A stretch of 64,000 nt of DNA from Viola odorata (Eukaryota; Streptophyta; Magnoliopsida; Malpighiales; Violaceae), in the NCBI GenBank assembly GCA_963691705.1, contig OY829540.1, positions 48,644,158 to 48,708,157 of the forward strand, in the 5' to 3' direction. Both the position numbers and the translations under genes were made by a program. This document shows, in pieces, positions 39,313 to 50,191 of this stretch (positions are counted from its first letter, which is position 1; each line of letters starts with the position of its first letter). The notes below the pieces were generated by a model that worked only from the letters and a program-made list of their open reading frames with translations, did no database searches and had not been told where the DNA came from.

Positions 39313-39880
39313 ATGGAGAAAATCGATTACTGGGAAGACTCGTAATACGATAGCTTGAGAGTTTTTTACGATTCTATGAGTGCAATTGTTAGAGATTCGG
39401 TTGGGATTGAGGACGAGGCAGGTGATTCGATTTTAGAGAGCATTGAGGGAAAAATTGACATGATTGTGGAGGATATAGATTCAAGGGATAATCATAGCAA
39501 TTCCTTCAAGGGATACAGATTCAACCGGAAGTGAAGCGGTGATAGAAGTTCCTTCTGCTACGAGGGATGAAGATAGAAGCATTGATTTAGTTTGTGAAGA
39601 TGCATGTCATTCTAGGTTGAAGGATCCAAAGAAGATCATCCTGCAAACTATTTTTGGGCACAAGGAAGTTGAAGACGACGTGATGTCTTGGTCGAAAAAA
39701 CCTTTGGATTTTGACTTAAACGAGCTATCTTTTGAGGTAAAAGTGTTAGCTGCTCAAGATTCGGGCTAGAAAGATTTTGATTTGAATAAGCTCCCTGTTG
39801 TTGGCATTCACAATTTTGATGACCTAGTCCACGAAAGAAGCTTCATTTTGATGTTCAGTTGCCTCGTTCTAGACTTCTAA
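39313..39880 (+). pseudogene. Broken acidic ORF of unknown origin
   Basis: From the ATG at 39313 the frame encodes an Asp/Glu-rich sequence (MEKIDYWEDS, then after a TAA DSLRVFYDSMSAIVRDSVGIE). It continues to about 39534. A shift into another frame gives IEVPSATRDEDRSIDLVCED and DVMSWSKKPLDFDLNEL, followed by a TAG and LNKLPVVGIHNFDDLVHE. Two stops and one frameshift in otherwise protein-like text indicate a decayed gene of about 180 codons. I do not recognise a family. It may belong to the same decayed element as the minus-strand frame at 40594-40959. Confidence 0.45.
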
Positions 39881-40593
39881 TAGGACAAGTGGGTCACAAG
39901 GTGAGCATTAGGAAATTTATCCATTTTAGTGCATTTTGTTGGTTATGAAATCGTTCTCCAGTTTGGTGTTCATCTGTTGGCTTGTGTGGGAACTAATTTG
40001 GAACCCTTATTTGGTGGAATTGTATAGTTGAATCTAGTTTGGTGTCCATATTTTGTTTGTTATGGGAATGTACAATGCTTCCCTTTTTAATGGGTTTTTG
40101 AATTGAAATGCATTTTGGTGTTTTAGACTTGGTATCTCAGGGAAATTGATTTGGGCAAAATGCTATGGCTGCAAAATGTGAATTAGGCAGGAGTAGTTTA
40201 AGTGTAACTATTTTGGATGCCAAATTCACTGGCTGTGAAATTGTAACTTAGTTGATTGCATACATCCTTTACTTTGCTTTGTAATTGCATAATCTCTTAT
40301 TCAATCCTTAACTGCAGAACATGTGCACAATCTCTAAATTGTTGTTCAAAATATTATGCAAAATTTTGAGTTTGGATAAAAGTATAAACAAAACAACACA
40401 ATAGATTTATTCAACACAGACAATCCATACATAAAAAACCTAAGAACTTAACAAACAACAAACACATTAACTCAAACTAAGACAAACTCAATTACTAAAA
40501 TAAAGTGGTTGGATCAAACCACATAAGATGAAAGTAGCAAACTCATTCAACTGAAAAACAAACAAACTTAGATCTAAAAACACGAACCTACAG
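39881..40593. other. AT-rich spacer between two decayed ORFs
   Basis: Repeated phrases such as TTTGGTGT and GGTGTCC/TTC (about 39960-40130) suggest old local duplication. No coding potential is seen. Confidence 0.3.
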
Positions 40594-40959
40594 TTACATT
40601 TCGTTTGTGGGAATGGTAGGAATGACATTCCCAAACCGATTGAGAGCATCTGAGGATGCTCTCACTGAGGTTAGGGTCATCTGCAACAATTCCTTCTTCT
40701 ATTGCAAGTAAGTTATGACCTCTGCCAAATGAGTGAGACACTCACCAATGGTGTCCACCACCTCCAAGGCCTCGTCTCCAACATCTTCAATCGTAGCACG
40801 AGCCTTCTTCAGCCTCAAATCTGCATATTTGTCTTCCAATCGGTTGATATCTTGCTAGGTTTGCAACACTTTGTGCTCTAGGATCTAAACATCTTCATGG
40901 AGATGATGGCTAATAATCATGGTGGAGTTTAAGGCATGTTGCTTCTCTGCGATGTTCAT
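40594..40959 (-). pseudogene. Coiled-coil ORF broken by three TAG codons
   Basis: One frame of 122 codons runs from an ATG at 40959 to a TAA at 40594. The text is helical and charged (EKQHALNSTMIISHHLHEDV, DINRLEDKYADLRLKKARA, TIEDVGDEALEVVDTIGE). It is interrupted by three stops, all TAG, and none shifts the frame. Each could derive from CAG by C-to-T change. The family is unknown. The similarity in spacing and decay to 39313-39880 suggests one old non-autonomous element with convergent ORFs, but I found no terminal repeats. Confidence 0.45.
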
Positions 40960-41049
40960 ATTGGAGGACCTAAAAAAAATAGAGCAATTGTGCAAGAAGA
41001 AGAAGATAAAATGGCTTAGGATTTCGAAGGATTTTTGGTGTGAGAATTA

Positions 41050-41850
41050 TAAAGGAGTTAGTGGGTGGGTGATGCGATCAAGCCTACATTAAACCTTGAA
41101 GAACAAGATGTGACGCCAAGAGGACCAATCATGGCTAAGAAGATCACCTTATGGATTGAGTAGAAGATGAGCAAAGAGGTGTTTCAAGAAGAGGGCCGGA
41201 CCATGACGATACCCACCCATCATTCTGAAACGATCGTGCGATTACCCCTTAGAAAAGTCCCTGGCGACATACCGCGAGAAACTAGTGGCACCTGGCGACA
41301 TACCGCCATAAGAAGACAAAAAATTATCTTCTGAAGCGAGGTTAGCGATATACCGTTAAGCCTTTAACGGTATGTCGCCAGAGGCGCCTCCAGCTTCCGA
41401 GAAAGCTTGTTTTAAGGTTATTCCCATCACCTATAAATAGCTTTCTCCTTCATTTTTCTTCCTTAGTTTTTGTCAAGTGTTTCTTGCTAGAGTTGAGAGC
41501 ACTCCTCCCTCTAAACACCAAGAACTCAACTTGTGAGGATCAACCATTGGAGATTTCTTGATCCATTACAAGTAAAACTCCTTTTAATCTCTATCCATTT
41601 AATTTCCTTTTGTATTGGATTGAATGAATACTTGGGAATATTTGATTGCTTTAATATTTTGGATTCCCACTTGGAGGATGATTAATATAAGTTGAATTGA
41701 TTGTTCTCTTGTTGATTGATTGTTTCTAATTGAATTTTAACCACAAATCATTCCTAAAATTGCCCAGAAATTCACCAAATTCCGCTGCACTTTTCTCCAT
41801 CTTTTCCAACTCCGATTCTCCATTTTTCTTGTGTTTTTGATCGCATGTAT
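41050..41850 (+). mobile_element. LTR-like fragment with TATA box and repeated boxes
   Basis: The layout resembles an LTR: a start near TGATGCGATCAAGCC, then a repeated CTGGCGACATACCG box, then a TATA box CCTATAAATAGC near 41431, then a leader-like region with AAGAACTCAACTTG. It is cut on the right by the LTR beginning at 41855. It belongs to a different family from copies A-C. No coding sequence is associated with it. Confidence 0.5.
41344..41381. repeat. Hairpin made of inverted GCGACATACCG boxes
   Basis: AGCGATATACCGTTAA is followed by TTTAACGGTATGTCGCCA, giving a stem of about 15 pairs with few mismatches and a very short loop. Two more direct copies of the box stand at 41261-41275 and 41291-41307. 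Confidence 0.7.
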
Positions 41851-41854
41851 TTAG

Positions 41855-43735
41855 TGCAGGTTTTCCCCCTCTATTTCAGCCTTTTCCTGGGCATGATACT
41901 TCTGATTTGCCCCTTTTCCCCATCTTTATTGCAGATCAGTGCCTAAAGGAAGAAAAGAGCGAAAGCATGCGGTTTTGGAAGGATTTCTTAGACTTCGAAG
42001 CATCAAGGCCTAGAAGATCGGAGTGTCGTCGTGCCCTCGACGCTAACCAGACCAGTGAGCGGTCTCGTGCCCGTGACACATCCACATCAGATCAAGATTG
42101 AAAGCCAAAGAGAGGAATCTCCGAAGATTCGCACGGGATTCCTTGCGTCTCTAGAAAGCACCAGGCACTTCTAGAAGATTCCAAAATATTCCCTAGCTAT
42201 TTGAGTCCAGCCCTGGATAATATTTCCTGGTCAAAGCTTCGTTGTTGTGCTTCCACGTGTCCTCCTTGTTGGTTTCTAGAAGATTCTAGAATATTCCCTA
42301 GCTACTGATCAAGTCGTCGTGCCCTAGAGAATATCGTCATGCCCTCCACGCCGTGCGCTTCCACAATATTCTCTTTTCGAACCAAAGAGCCTTCCTTCGT
42401 GTTTTTGCATCTCCTTAGCTGGATTTTATCATTTGTAGTCCCTTAGCTGGATTTTGTCCTCTTGTGGGCTAGACATTATATAAACCTTTAGTTTTTAGGG
42501 TTTTAGGACATCTTGTAAATATTTTTCCACTTTCTTCTTTTGGGAGCCGCCTCCTTTTCTCTCCTCCCCCTTTTGGGTGGTGGCTGAGACCTCTTCATTC
42601 AGCAGCCGCTGTAATTAACCGAAGCTTTGCTCCGGCCGGTAACATTTATTAGTTTTCTTCTTCTTGTTCTTCTTCTTTTATGCAATCTTTCTTTTCCTAT
42701 TTTGTTTATTTTTTTTGTGGTATGAGTAGCTAGATTCTCCCTTCTTAGCGGAGATATTTTGAGGGTTGCATAAAGGTAGTTAAGAGGCCAAATCATTCTT
42801 CATATATTCTTATTGTTATATTTGATTGTTTGTCGGTTTCTTGTTAATTCGTCTAGGGCAAGATAGTAGTCTGACCAACTAATAACTAATCCTAGATGAT
42901 TACTATCATCCTAACAGCAATAACGTCAACGTTAGGTTGTTAGGAGTAGTAGACACCTAGTGGGGTCATCGCGAGAGGGCCTTCCGTCTAGGGGTAAACA
43001 ATCGACTAGGGTTGCGCCGCGAGTCTGACAAGCTGAGACGCCGTGCCCTAGACATGTCTTACCTCCACTTCATGGGCGTTTTGAGTATTGCCTCCCCGCA
43101 TTCGTGCCTGGGGGGACGACGAAACGTCAAGGTCACCTCATATGTGAAAACGGGGGGTAGCTTCTCTTAAGAAGGTAAGTAGGGGGTTTTTAGTGAAAAC
43201 TTGGTCCCTATAGCATGTCTATGACATAAGAATAGAATATTTCTGTGCCGATGATTATCTAGCCCTAGACGTAACCCGAGAATGTCCTTTGCTAAGATCT
43301 CTTCTCTTCTAACTTTATTTCTTTACTTGATTTCTGTTTACATGTCTTGCCCTTGATTTCTGTTTGCATGTCTTGCCCATGATTACTCTTTATTTTCCTG
43401 CCCTTGATATTTGCTTTTAATTAATTGTTTTGTTAGCAGCTATCTCTATCCTGGTTAACTAGATTAACCAACCAAACCCCCCTATTATTTCTTTATTGTT
43501 TTACTTTATATCTGGCCTTGTCTAGTGTATCTCTTCACCATTCTCTGTGGATCGAACCTCTTGCCACTGTCTTCAATCTTTTTTGTTGCATGTGATAAGT
43601 TGTAATTATTTTATCGTGCCCTCGACAAACACCGATCAGTTTTCTTGTTCGATTTTCATTGAGTTTTTTCGGGCAACTCAAGCTAGATCTATTGATACGA
43701 TCCGACTTATTAAAATGAGGCTGGATTGCATCAAG
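41855..43735 (+). repeat. 5' LTR of the copy-B element
   Basis: The LTR starts TGCAGGTTTTCCCCC. It has TATATAAACC near 42478 as TATA box, GTATGAGTAGCTAG near 42720, and a block at 42945-43160 strongly conserved with 15780-16060. The end before the primer site (TTGCATCA) is an inference. Its length is about 1.9 kb. Confidence 0.7.
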
Positions 43736-43747
43736 TGGTAGCGGAGC
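43736..43747 (+). other. Primer-binding site of the copy-B element
   Basis: TGGTAGCGGAGC lies two bases after the inferred LTR end. It is the same 12-mer as in the Copia element at 26010-26021. Confidence 0.65.
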
Positions 43748-44735
43748 TAGTTGCTTGAGTTTTCTATATTTTCAAATTTCAAATTTTCAATTTTTGCATC
43801 TATTCAAAATTGAGCCAAAATTATTGGATGAAACCTTCGAGTATTGTGTCGTTTATGATTATCTTGAGTTTATTGAACTTTTGGTGAAGAAATCACATCA
43901 TTTGATCAACGAATTTGAGAATTGCCATTTTCCAGCATTTGGTGTTCTTCATATTCATAGCTGTCAAATTTTCTTTATAAATTCAACTGAATTTCTTCTT
44001 CTTTCTTGGTTGAATCTTGTTGTGTTGAGTCATACAAAAGTGTTTAGAGTCAAGAATAGTGGATTTCGTACCTGTTTTTCCACTCCGGAAGTAAAATTGA
44101 AGTTTTTCCGCTAGTGTTCTTGAGTAAGTTGAAGAAAACTTATGTTTGATCCATTCTTGTCATCAAAATTTGTGTACCTTGTGTTTAAAATTAGCATCTA
44201 TTAATTTCCTATATTCCTTAGAACTTACACTCACTCACTCGTTCACTTACATAAAAAAAAAGGGGAACACATAGTTGTAGATTTTCTAGCAATTTTTCTG
44301 CAACTATGACTTGCAAAGCAAGTTGAATTTTACATTTTAAAAAAAAGGAAAAGAAAAGAAACAAATTCCTTGTGAGTAAAAAGTGAAGTTTAAAAAAAAA
44401 AAAAAAGGAAAAGAGAGGAAGATGAGTTGATTATTGTCTTTCAATTCTCGAGTTTCATTTGCATTGGGTTTTACTTCTTTTGCCTCTTTAAGTCTCATAA
44501 TTGTGTGCTTTTCTTGTCGAGTCTTGTGGTGATTGTTCAAGGCGAAAGGATTGATTGATAAGTGGATTTTCAATTCGCACGGCCTCAAGCGCTTAACTTG
44601 TAGCTCCAATTCGGGAACTAAGAGTGAGAGATTTTGTGAGAATAACTTTTCGAGTGCTTAAACACGAGAGTAAATACATGAGGGAGAGAATTTTCACTAA
44701 TGTTTGCTACTTGTGTAGGTTCCAAATTTTCTATT

Positions 44736-45838
44736 ATGTCTGCCGAAAGTGTCATGGGAAACAATGACATCAAGTCCAATGAGGCCGATCCTTCTTTATC
44801 GGTTAGATTTGACTCTATAGAGCGGGGGCACCATGAGTTAAAGGAGCTACTCCGGACCTTTATGTTGACACAAGGGAAGCCCGCCATAATCCCTAGCACC
44901 ATGAAAGCTAAGTCACGAGAAGAGCCATATAAGGAAGGGGCATGTGAAACGGAGTCGGAAGGACATAAGAGTGGTGATGAGTATAGAAGGAGTATGTGAG
45001 AGGCCAACCGAGGCTTTCCACACACCCTTACGACGAGTCCTAGGGGAAGAGGTCTTGTCAATGCTAAAGCACATGCTTATGTGCTCAAGGATCTCCAAGC
45101 TCAAGGCGATCTTGCCCAACATCATAGCGGCCATAATGTTTTCCACCCTAACCATCCGACCACAAGTGGTCAACCTCCAATATTTCCTAGTGTGCCACTT
45201 CCTAGGGGTCAACGAGTACCTCACCAAGCCTTAGTTCCTCACCTATAAGGTTGTACTACGTCTCATCATGATAGGAAGTTTTATGAGGAAGTTCATGAAG
45301 AAGAAAATGATTATTTAGATGATAATGAGGAGAGGGTGCAGATGAATAGAGTGAGCGACTACTACAACGAGCTTGAGGCTATTCTCACCCAAACCAATAC
45401 CCAAGAAGACGAAGAGGTAACCATAGCCCGCTTTTTGAATAGTGTGCATGAGAAAATTAGATATAAACTTGAATTGCGTGATTTTGTGAATTTGCAACCT
45501 ATGTTACACTATATACTCAAGGTAGAAGCACATGAGGCCACCAAAAGGAAGAATTTCCCTAGCCGAAACACCAACACCACCAACACCTACTCAAATCCTT
45601 CCAAGACACCATGCCAAAAAAGAGCAACCTAAAAACCCACCGTATCTCAAACCAAATTCCCCAACACCAAAGCCTTACACACCTTACACCAAGCCACCTC
45701 CTACTACAACACCAAACAACCAAAACACTTCAAATGCTCCACCTAGAAAATACTCTTCCAATATTGAATGTTTCAAGTATCGTGGGAGAGGGCACATCTC
45801 TTCCGAATGCCCAAACCAGAGGGTGATTGTCATTAGAG
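44736..45838 (+). pseudogene. Decayed gag of the copy-B element
   Basis: The frame 44700-44999 holds the N-terminal part (ESVMGNNDIKSNEADPSLS, SIERGHHELKELLRTF). A TGA and frame changes follow. At 45336 the text RVSDYYNELEAILTQTN and ARFLNSVHEKIRYKLELRDF is the C-terminal end of a retrotransposon gag domain. It is directly joined to YLDDNEERV, so most of the gag core is deleted. The zinc knuckle reads CFKYRGRGHISSEC: the second Cys is Tyr. The coding capacity is lost. Confidence 0.8.
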
Positions 45839-48204
45839 AGAGGAGATCTGCCTTAAGGCCTCGGCCTTCATCTTTGGGTTTTTTGGCCTCTCTCCAGCGA
45901 TGGTTCTCAGCGATCCTTTGGTGACTTTTTTCGTCTCTTTTGTCATGAACTTGAACTTGGCGTGCTTTTTACCTCCAGCTAGCAATCTTAGTTGACACTG
46001 CTCCTTGGCTCTCGGGGTATGAGTGATAGTGATGGCACATGTGGTTGGAAGAGGGGGAAAATAGAAAAATGGAGAAAATCGTAAAAGTCCCATGTCATTT
46101 TACTGTTATCCCATGTCTAATGGCACATGTACCCTGGATATTATGCAAATTCAACTAGCACTTAGTCAGGCACTTACACTCATGAAAAGATAAGGCGCGA
46201 TGGCTCGAAAATGCTTACCGAGATTTGTCTGTGACTGCTTACGTTTGAGCAAATCGTGAATATAAGAGCAAACAAGTAAGATCATGTATGATACGTAATT
46301 TTGATGGATGCCTTACTTAACAGAGGGATTGAACATCCTCAACCTATGAAATGCATGAATATGCTATGAGAGTAGTATGGATTTTTTTTGTTTTAGCCGG
46401 GCTAAAAAGATTTTTTGATTGATTGATAGTTTAAAGCTAGGACGTGGGGGACGACGTATTTGCAAGAGTCCAACGAAAGTCTAAAGGGTTACCCCAGTGG
46501 GCAGACGACCGTACGCAAATTAAAGCTAACAAAGTGAGCAGGAACGAAAATGAATTTTAATAAGGGGGGAAGAAAGATGGACTCCCCTGAAATGTGCAGT
46601 GGGGCTGCGAGGGCGTCTTCCACGAGCTTTATGCGGACGACAGTGGCGTGATTCAAGTCCCTGTGAAAAGAAGAGGGGACAACGGAGTAGAAAAGGAAAG
46701 CCGATTCGAAAACAGAAATGACATAAGTTTTGGATTCTCCCTTTCCTCAGCCCGACTTTTTCAGGGTGTCTACAACGTGGTCCCAGTTCAAGAATGCTTT
46801 GCTTAGAGGCTGATTGATTGGTTTCTTTTTCAGATACTTTGGAGGAACCGTAGATCTAGGTCTGAGTGAGGATGAGATCCGCATTTTTTGTTCATTTACT
46901 TACTGGCCATTGCTGGACTTTCGTTGATTTGCTCCGTGATTACTCTGATATAAGGGCAAAATCTTCTGTCCCCAAAATGTGCAGCGGGGCTGCGAGGGCG
47001 TCTTCTACGAGTCTCATGTAGGCAACAATGGGGTGATCTAGTTCCTGAAAAAATGAGGAGAGAAGAATGAGGAGTAAATGAAAGGCGATTTTTAGAAAGA
47101 GTAATGCGATTGATAATCCGTGGGTCGCCGCGGCGTGACTTGCATCGGATGTTGGTTGATGGTAGCTTTGCCTTAGATACTTTGCCGCAATTCCCGTCTT
47201 GGTACGGGTGATAATTGTAGTCCGGTTGTCCCTCTTCAGAGAGGAGTTCTGACACTTTTTGCAGCAAGAGATTGTGGATAAAACAAGTGAATGCGATCAC
47301 TGTCAGTCAGCAGTTAGTGGTCCACAAATTAAAGGATTGATCTTCATTGTGTTGATCATGGTGCGGACGTTGAGAAACTTCTTGAATAAGACCGTATTAA
47401 GTATATTGATTGTGGTCCTGGGAGGACAGCTTTTCATCGTGCTTTTTCTCTAGGAGTTCCGCCTGCAAAAGGCGCATTGGCGATCGCAACGTCTTGATGG
47501 TGAACTCCTCCAAATAGGCGAATGGAGATGGGAACTCATGCCACTAGCATTCCGACAGTTCGGCTGGCATAGGATGGGCTTTGTGACTTTGATCCAGCAT
47601 TCAGTCATCGCTCAAACTAGATAATAGTATTGCTGTGAAATTCTGACGGTGCCCCACGGATTCTCGATGGATGGCCCTTAAGTTCTTGAATAGTGTTACA
47701 GGTTCAGACAATCCTCTCGATGATCGGATGATAGCTTTGCGGGGTGATCTCCCTTTATGCATTCGGTCTTTTGAGACTGGTTGCAGGATGTGCTGGTAGT
47801 ACTGCGAGGAAAAAGAATTTTTCAATTTAGATAGTGACTGGTTTTTAAAATCTTTCCTGATTTGCTCTTTAAGGCGACCTACTGCGGCAATTCAGGAGCT
47901 GTTACGAGGGGGATTCCCTGGTCCTATCAGGATGATGAGATGAGATGTGAGACATTATATTCCTGCAAAACTTAAGATTGATTAGTGGCGTTAGTCTAAA
48001 CGTTGCGTCTTGTGTCTCGAACTACTCCTTGGGAGCCGTCAATACCATGCCTCCTTTTGTCATCTCACAAGTTTAAGAAAAAGCTTTAAATAACAAGTAT
48101 TTCCTGAAAAACTCATTTCATTAATTCCGAATAAACATTTGGGCGGTATTGTCATGATAAAACTCTATGTCTTTAATTTGACGAGATGCACGGTCCGCGA
48201 ACCC
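45839..48204 (-). other. 3' region of the Tat element
   Basis: This is the sequence after integrase. It holds no recognisable domain, only short frames. It contains a direct repeat (46585-46700 and 46971-47090) carrying GGGGCTGCGAGGGCGTCTTC. No LTR or polypurine tract adjacent to one is seen before the junction at about 45838. Confidence 0.5.
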
Positions 48205-49567
48205 TTAGGCAAAATACATCTTGACGGCATCGATATTTACTGGTCTTGGCAGGTCATCCCCATCCATATTGGTTAGCATTAGGGCACCCCCCGAGAATGC
48301 ACTTTTAACTAAATACGGACCCTCGTACTTCGGGGCCCACTTTCCTTGACTAGCCTCCTGATGAGGGAGAATCTTTTTCAACACTAAATCCCCGGTCTTG
48401 AACTTGCGAGGTCGCACTTTCTTGTTATAAGCGTTAGCCATCCTTTGCTGATACAATTGCGCATGGCAGATAACGTCCAAGCGTTTCTCAGGAATGAGGT
48501 TTAACTGCTCGTACCTCACCCTTGCCCAATCTGATTCTTCTACTTCTGATTCTACCAGGATTCTGAGGGAAGGGATTTCTACCTCAAGAGGAATTACAAC
48601 TTCTATGCCATAGACTAAAGAGTAGGGAGTTGCCCCTGTGGACGTACGAGTTGCTATCCGATAAGCATGCAGTGCGAAGGGAAGCATATCATTCCAGTCT
48701 GTGTGAGTGACCACCATTTTTTGGATGATTTTCTTCAAGTTTTTGTTTGCCGCTTCGACTGTGCCATTCATTTTTGGACGATATGGTGATGAGTTTCAAT
48801 GCTTCACCTTCCAACGTTGGCAAAGACCATCGATCATTTTTCCGTTCAGATTAGTGTCGTTGTCTATGATGATCGTTTCCGGGACCCCATGGCGGCAAAT
48901 GATGTTCTTCTCAATGAATCGCATGGTTGTTTTCTGGGGTGATGTTGGAGTATGAGGTGACTTCCACCCACTTGGTGAAGTAATTGATTGCCACGAGGAT
49001 GAAGCGATGGCTATTAGAGGCTTTCGGATGAATTTGGCCGATGATGTCGATTCCCCACATCGCGAAAGGCCAAGGCGATGTCATGCTGAAGAGAGGGGCT
49101 GGAGGGACATGGAGATGGTCCACGTAAATTTGACATTTGTGGCATTTTTGGAAGTAGTCAATGCAATCTCGTTCGACGGTGAGCCAAAAATAACCTTGTC
49201 TCATTATTTGTCTTGCCATCATATGCCCACTTGCATGTGTGGAACAAACCCCTTCGTGGATCTCCGTTATGATTTTCTTAGCCTCAACCATGGTGACGCA
49301 ATGAAGTAAAGCTCCATCAGCTCTCCTTTTATACAAAACCTCACCGTCGAGGTAGAAGTCTAAAGCCAAGCGTTGGAGGGTCCTTTTGCTAACTTGGCTT
49401 GCCCCCGGTGGATACTCCCGATTTCTGATAAATCGTACTAAGTCGTGGAACCATGGCTTCCTATCTGGTTCTTCTTCCAAGGTGACACAGCATGCCGGTG
49501 TTTCCTTTAGTTCTACTCTCAATGGTTGAAGCATTACTCCGCATTCTAACTTGAACATCAAGGCCAA
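48205..49567 (-). pseudogene. Tat integrase (two frames)
   Basis: The frame 49567-48911 carries the zinc-binding HHCC region (HEGVCSTHASGH then CHKCQ) and the first catalytic Asp context (GIDIIGQIHP). A frameshift or stop near 48911 separates it from 48771-48205, where NGTVEAANKNLKKIIQ supplies the catalytic Glu context. The C-terminal part there includes RKFKTGDLVLKKI and KWAPKYEGPYLV. The middle Asp region lies in the broken segment. In active elements this enzyme inserts the cDNA. This copy is dead. Confidence 0.88.
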
Positions 49568-49645
49568 CGTGGCTAACGCGTCTGCGAAGCGGTTCTTTTC
49601 TCTGTCGATTCAGTCGAATTTGGTTTCTTTGAATTCCCTCATGAG

Positions 49646-50179
49646 TTAGGTGAGTAACCTCTGATAAGGGATGAGCTTGGAATCCCGTGTCTGCCATAAA
49701 TCCTGGGCTTGGTATATGACAAGGGCCGAATCATCGAAGATTTTGAGCTTTTTTACTTTTAAGTTGATTGCTATCGTCAGACCGCTGATGCATGCCTTGT
49801 ACTCGGTGATGTTGTTGGTGCATGGGAAGTTCAACTTGCATGCTATGGGGAATTGACGACCATCTGGGGCTATGACCACGGCTCCTACTCCCTTGCCTGA
49901 GAGGTTCACCGCACCGTCGAAGAACATGGTCCACCAACCATCTTCTCTAAGATCTTCTGCGATCTCGTCATTAATCAACACGATGCCCTCATCCGAGAAG
50001 TCGAAACTCAATGACTCATATTCGTCCAAGGCGTGATCAACCAAGTGATCGGCGAGAGCGCTTGCCTTAACCACTTTCCGCGTTACATATATGATCTCGT
50101 GCTCGGCCAATAAGACTTGCCATCTACAAATGCGACTTGACAGATACGGCTTCTCGAAGATGTACTTCAAGGGATCCAT
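49646..50179 (-). pseudogene. Tat second RNase H (archaeal-like)
   Basis: It starts RMDPLKYIFEKPYLSSRICR, the junction typical after the first RNase H of Tat elements. FFDGAVNLSGKGVGAVVIAPDG then supplies the first acidic residue, and NNITEYKACISGL the Glu/Tyr motif. This is the additional RNase H domain that marks the lineage. It is in the same frame as the upstream RT but preceded by a stop at about 50190. Confidence 0.85.
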
Positions 50180-50191
50180 GCGGGAGTTTAA

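Larger units (their letters stand above)
41855..45838 (+). mobile_element. Truncated gypsy-type LTR element, copy B, with 5' LTR and broken gag
   Basis: The 5' LTR is about 41855-43735, and the primer-binding site is 43736-43747. A leader follows, then a decayed gag (44736-45838). The zinc-knuckle text ends abruptly at about 45838, where minus-strand Tat sequence begins. Protease, RT, integrase and 3' LTR are absent. The gag resembles those of chromovirus-type gypsy elements. Confidence 0.8.

Noticed and set aside
44337..44609. 90-codon minus frame rich in Phe and Lys
   Set aside because: Antisense to the leader of the copy-B element, made by homopolymer A and T runs.
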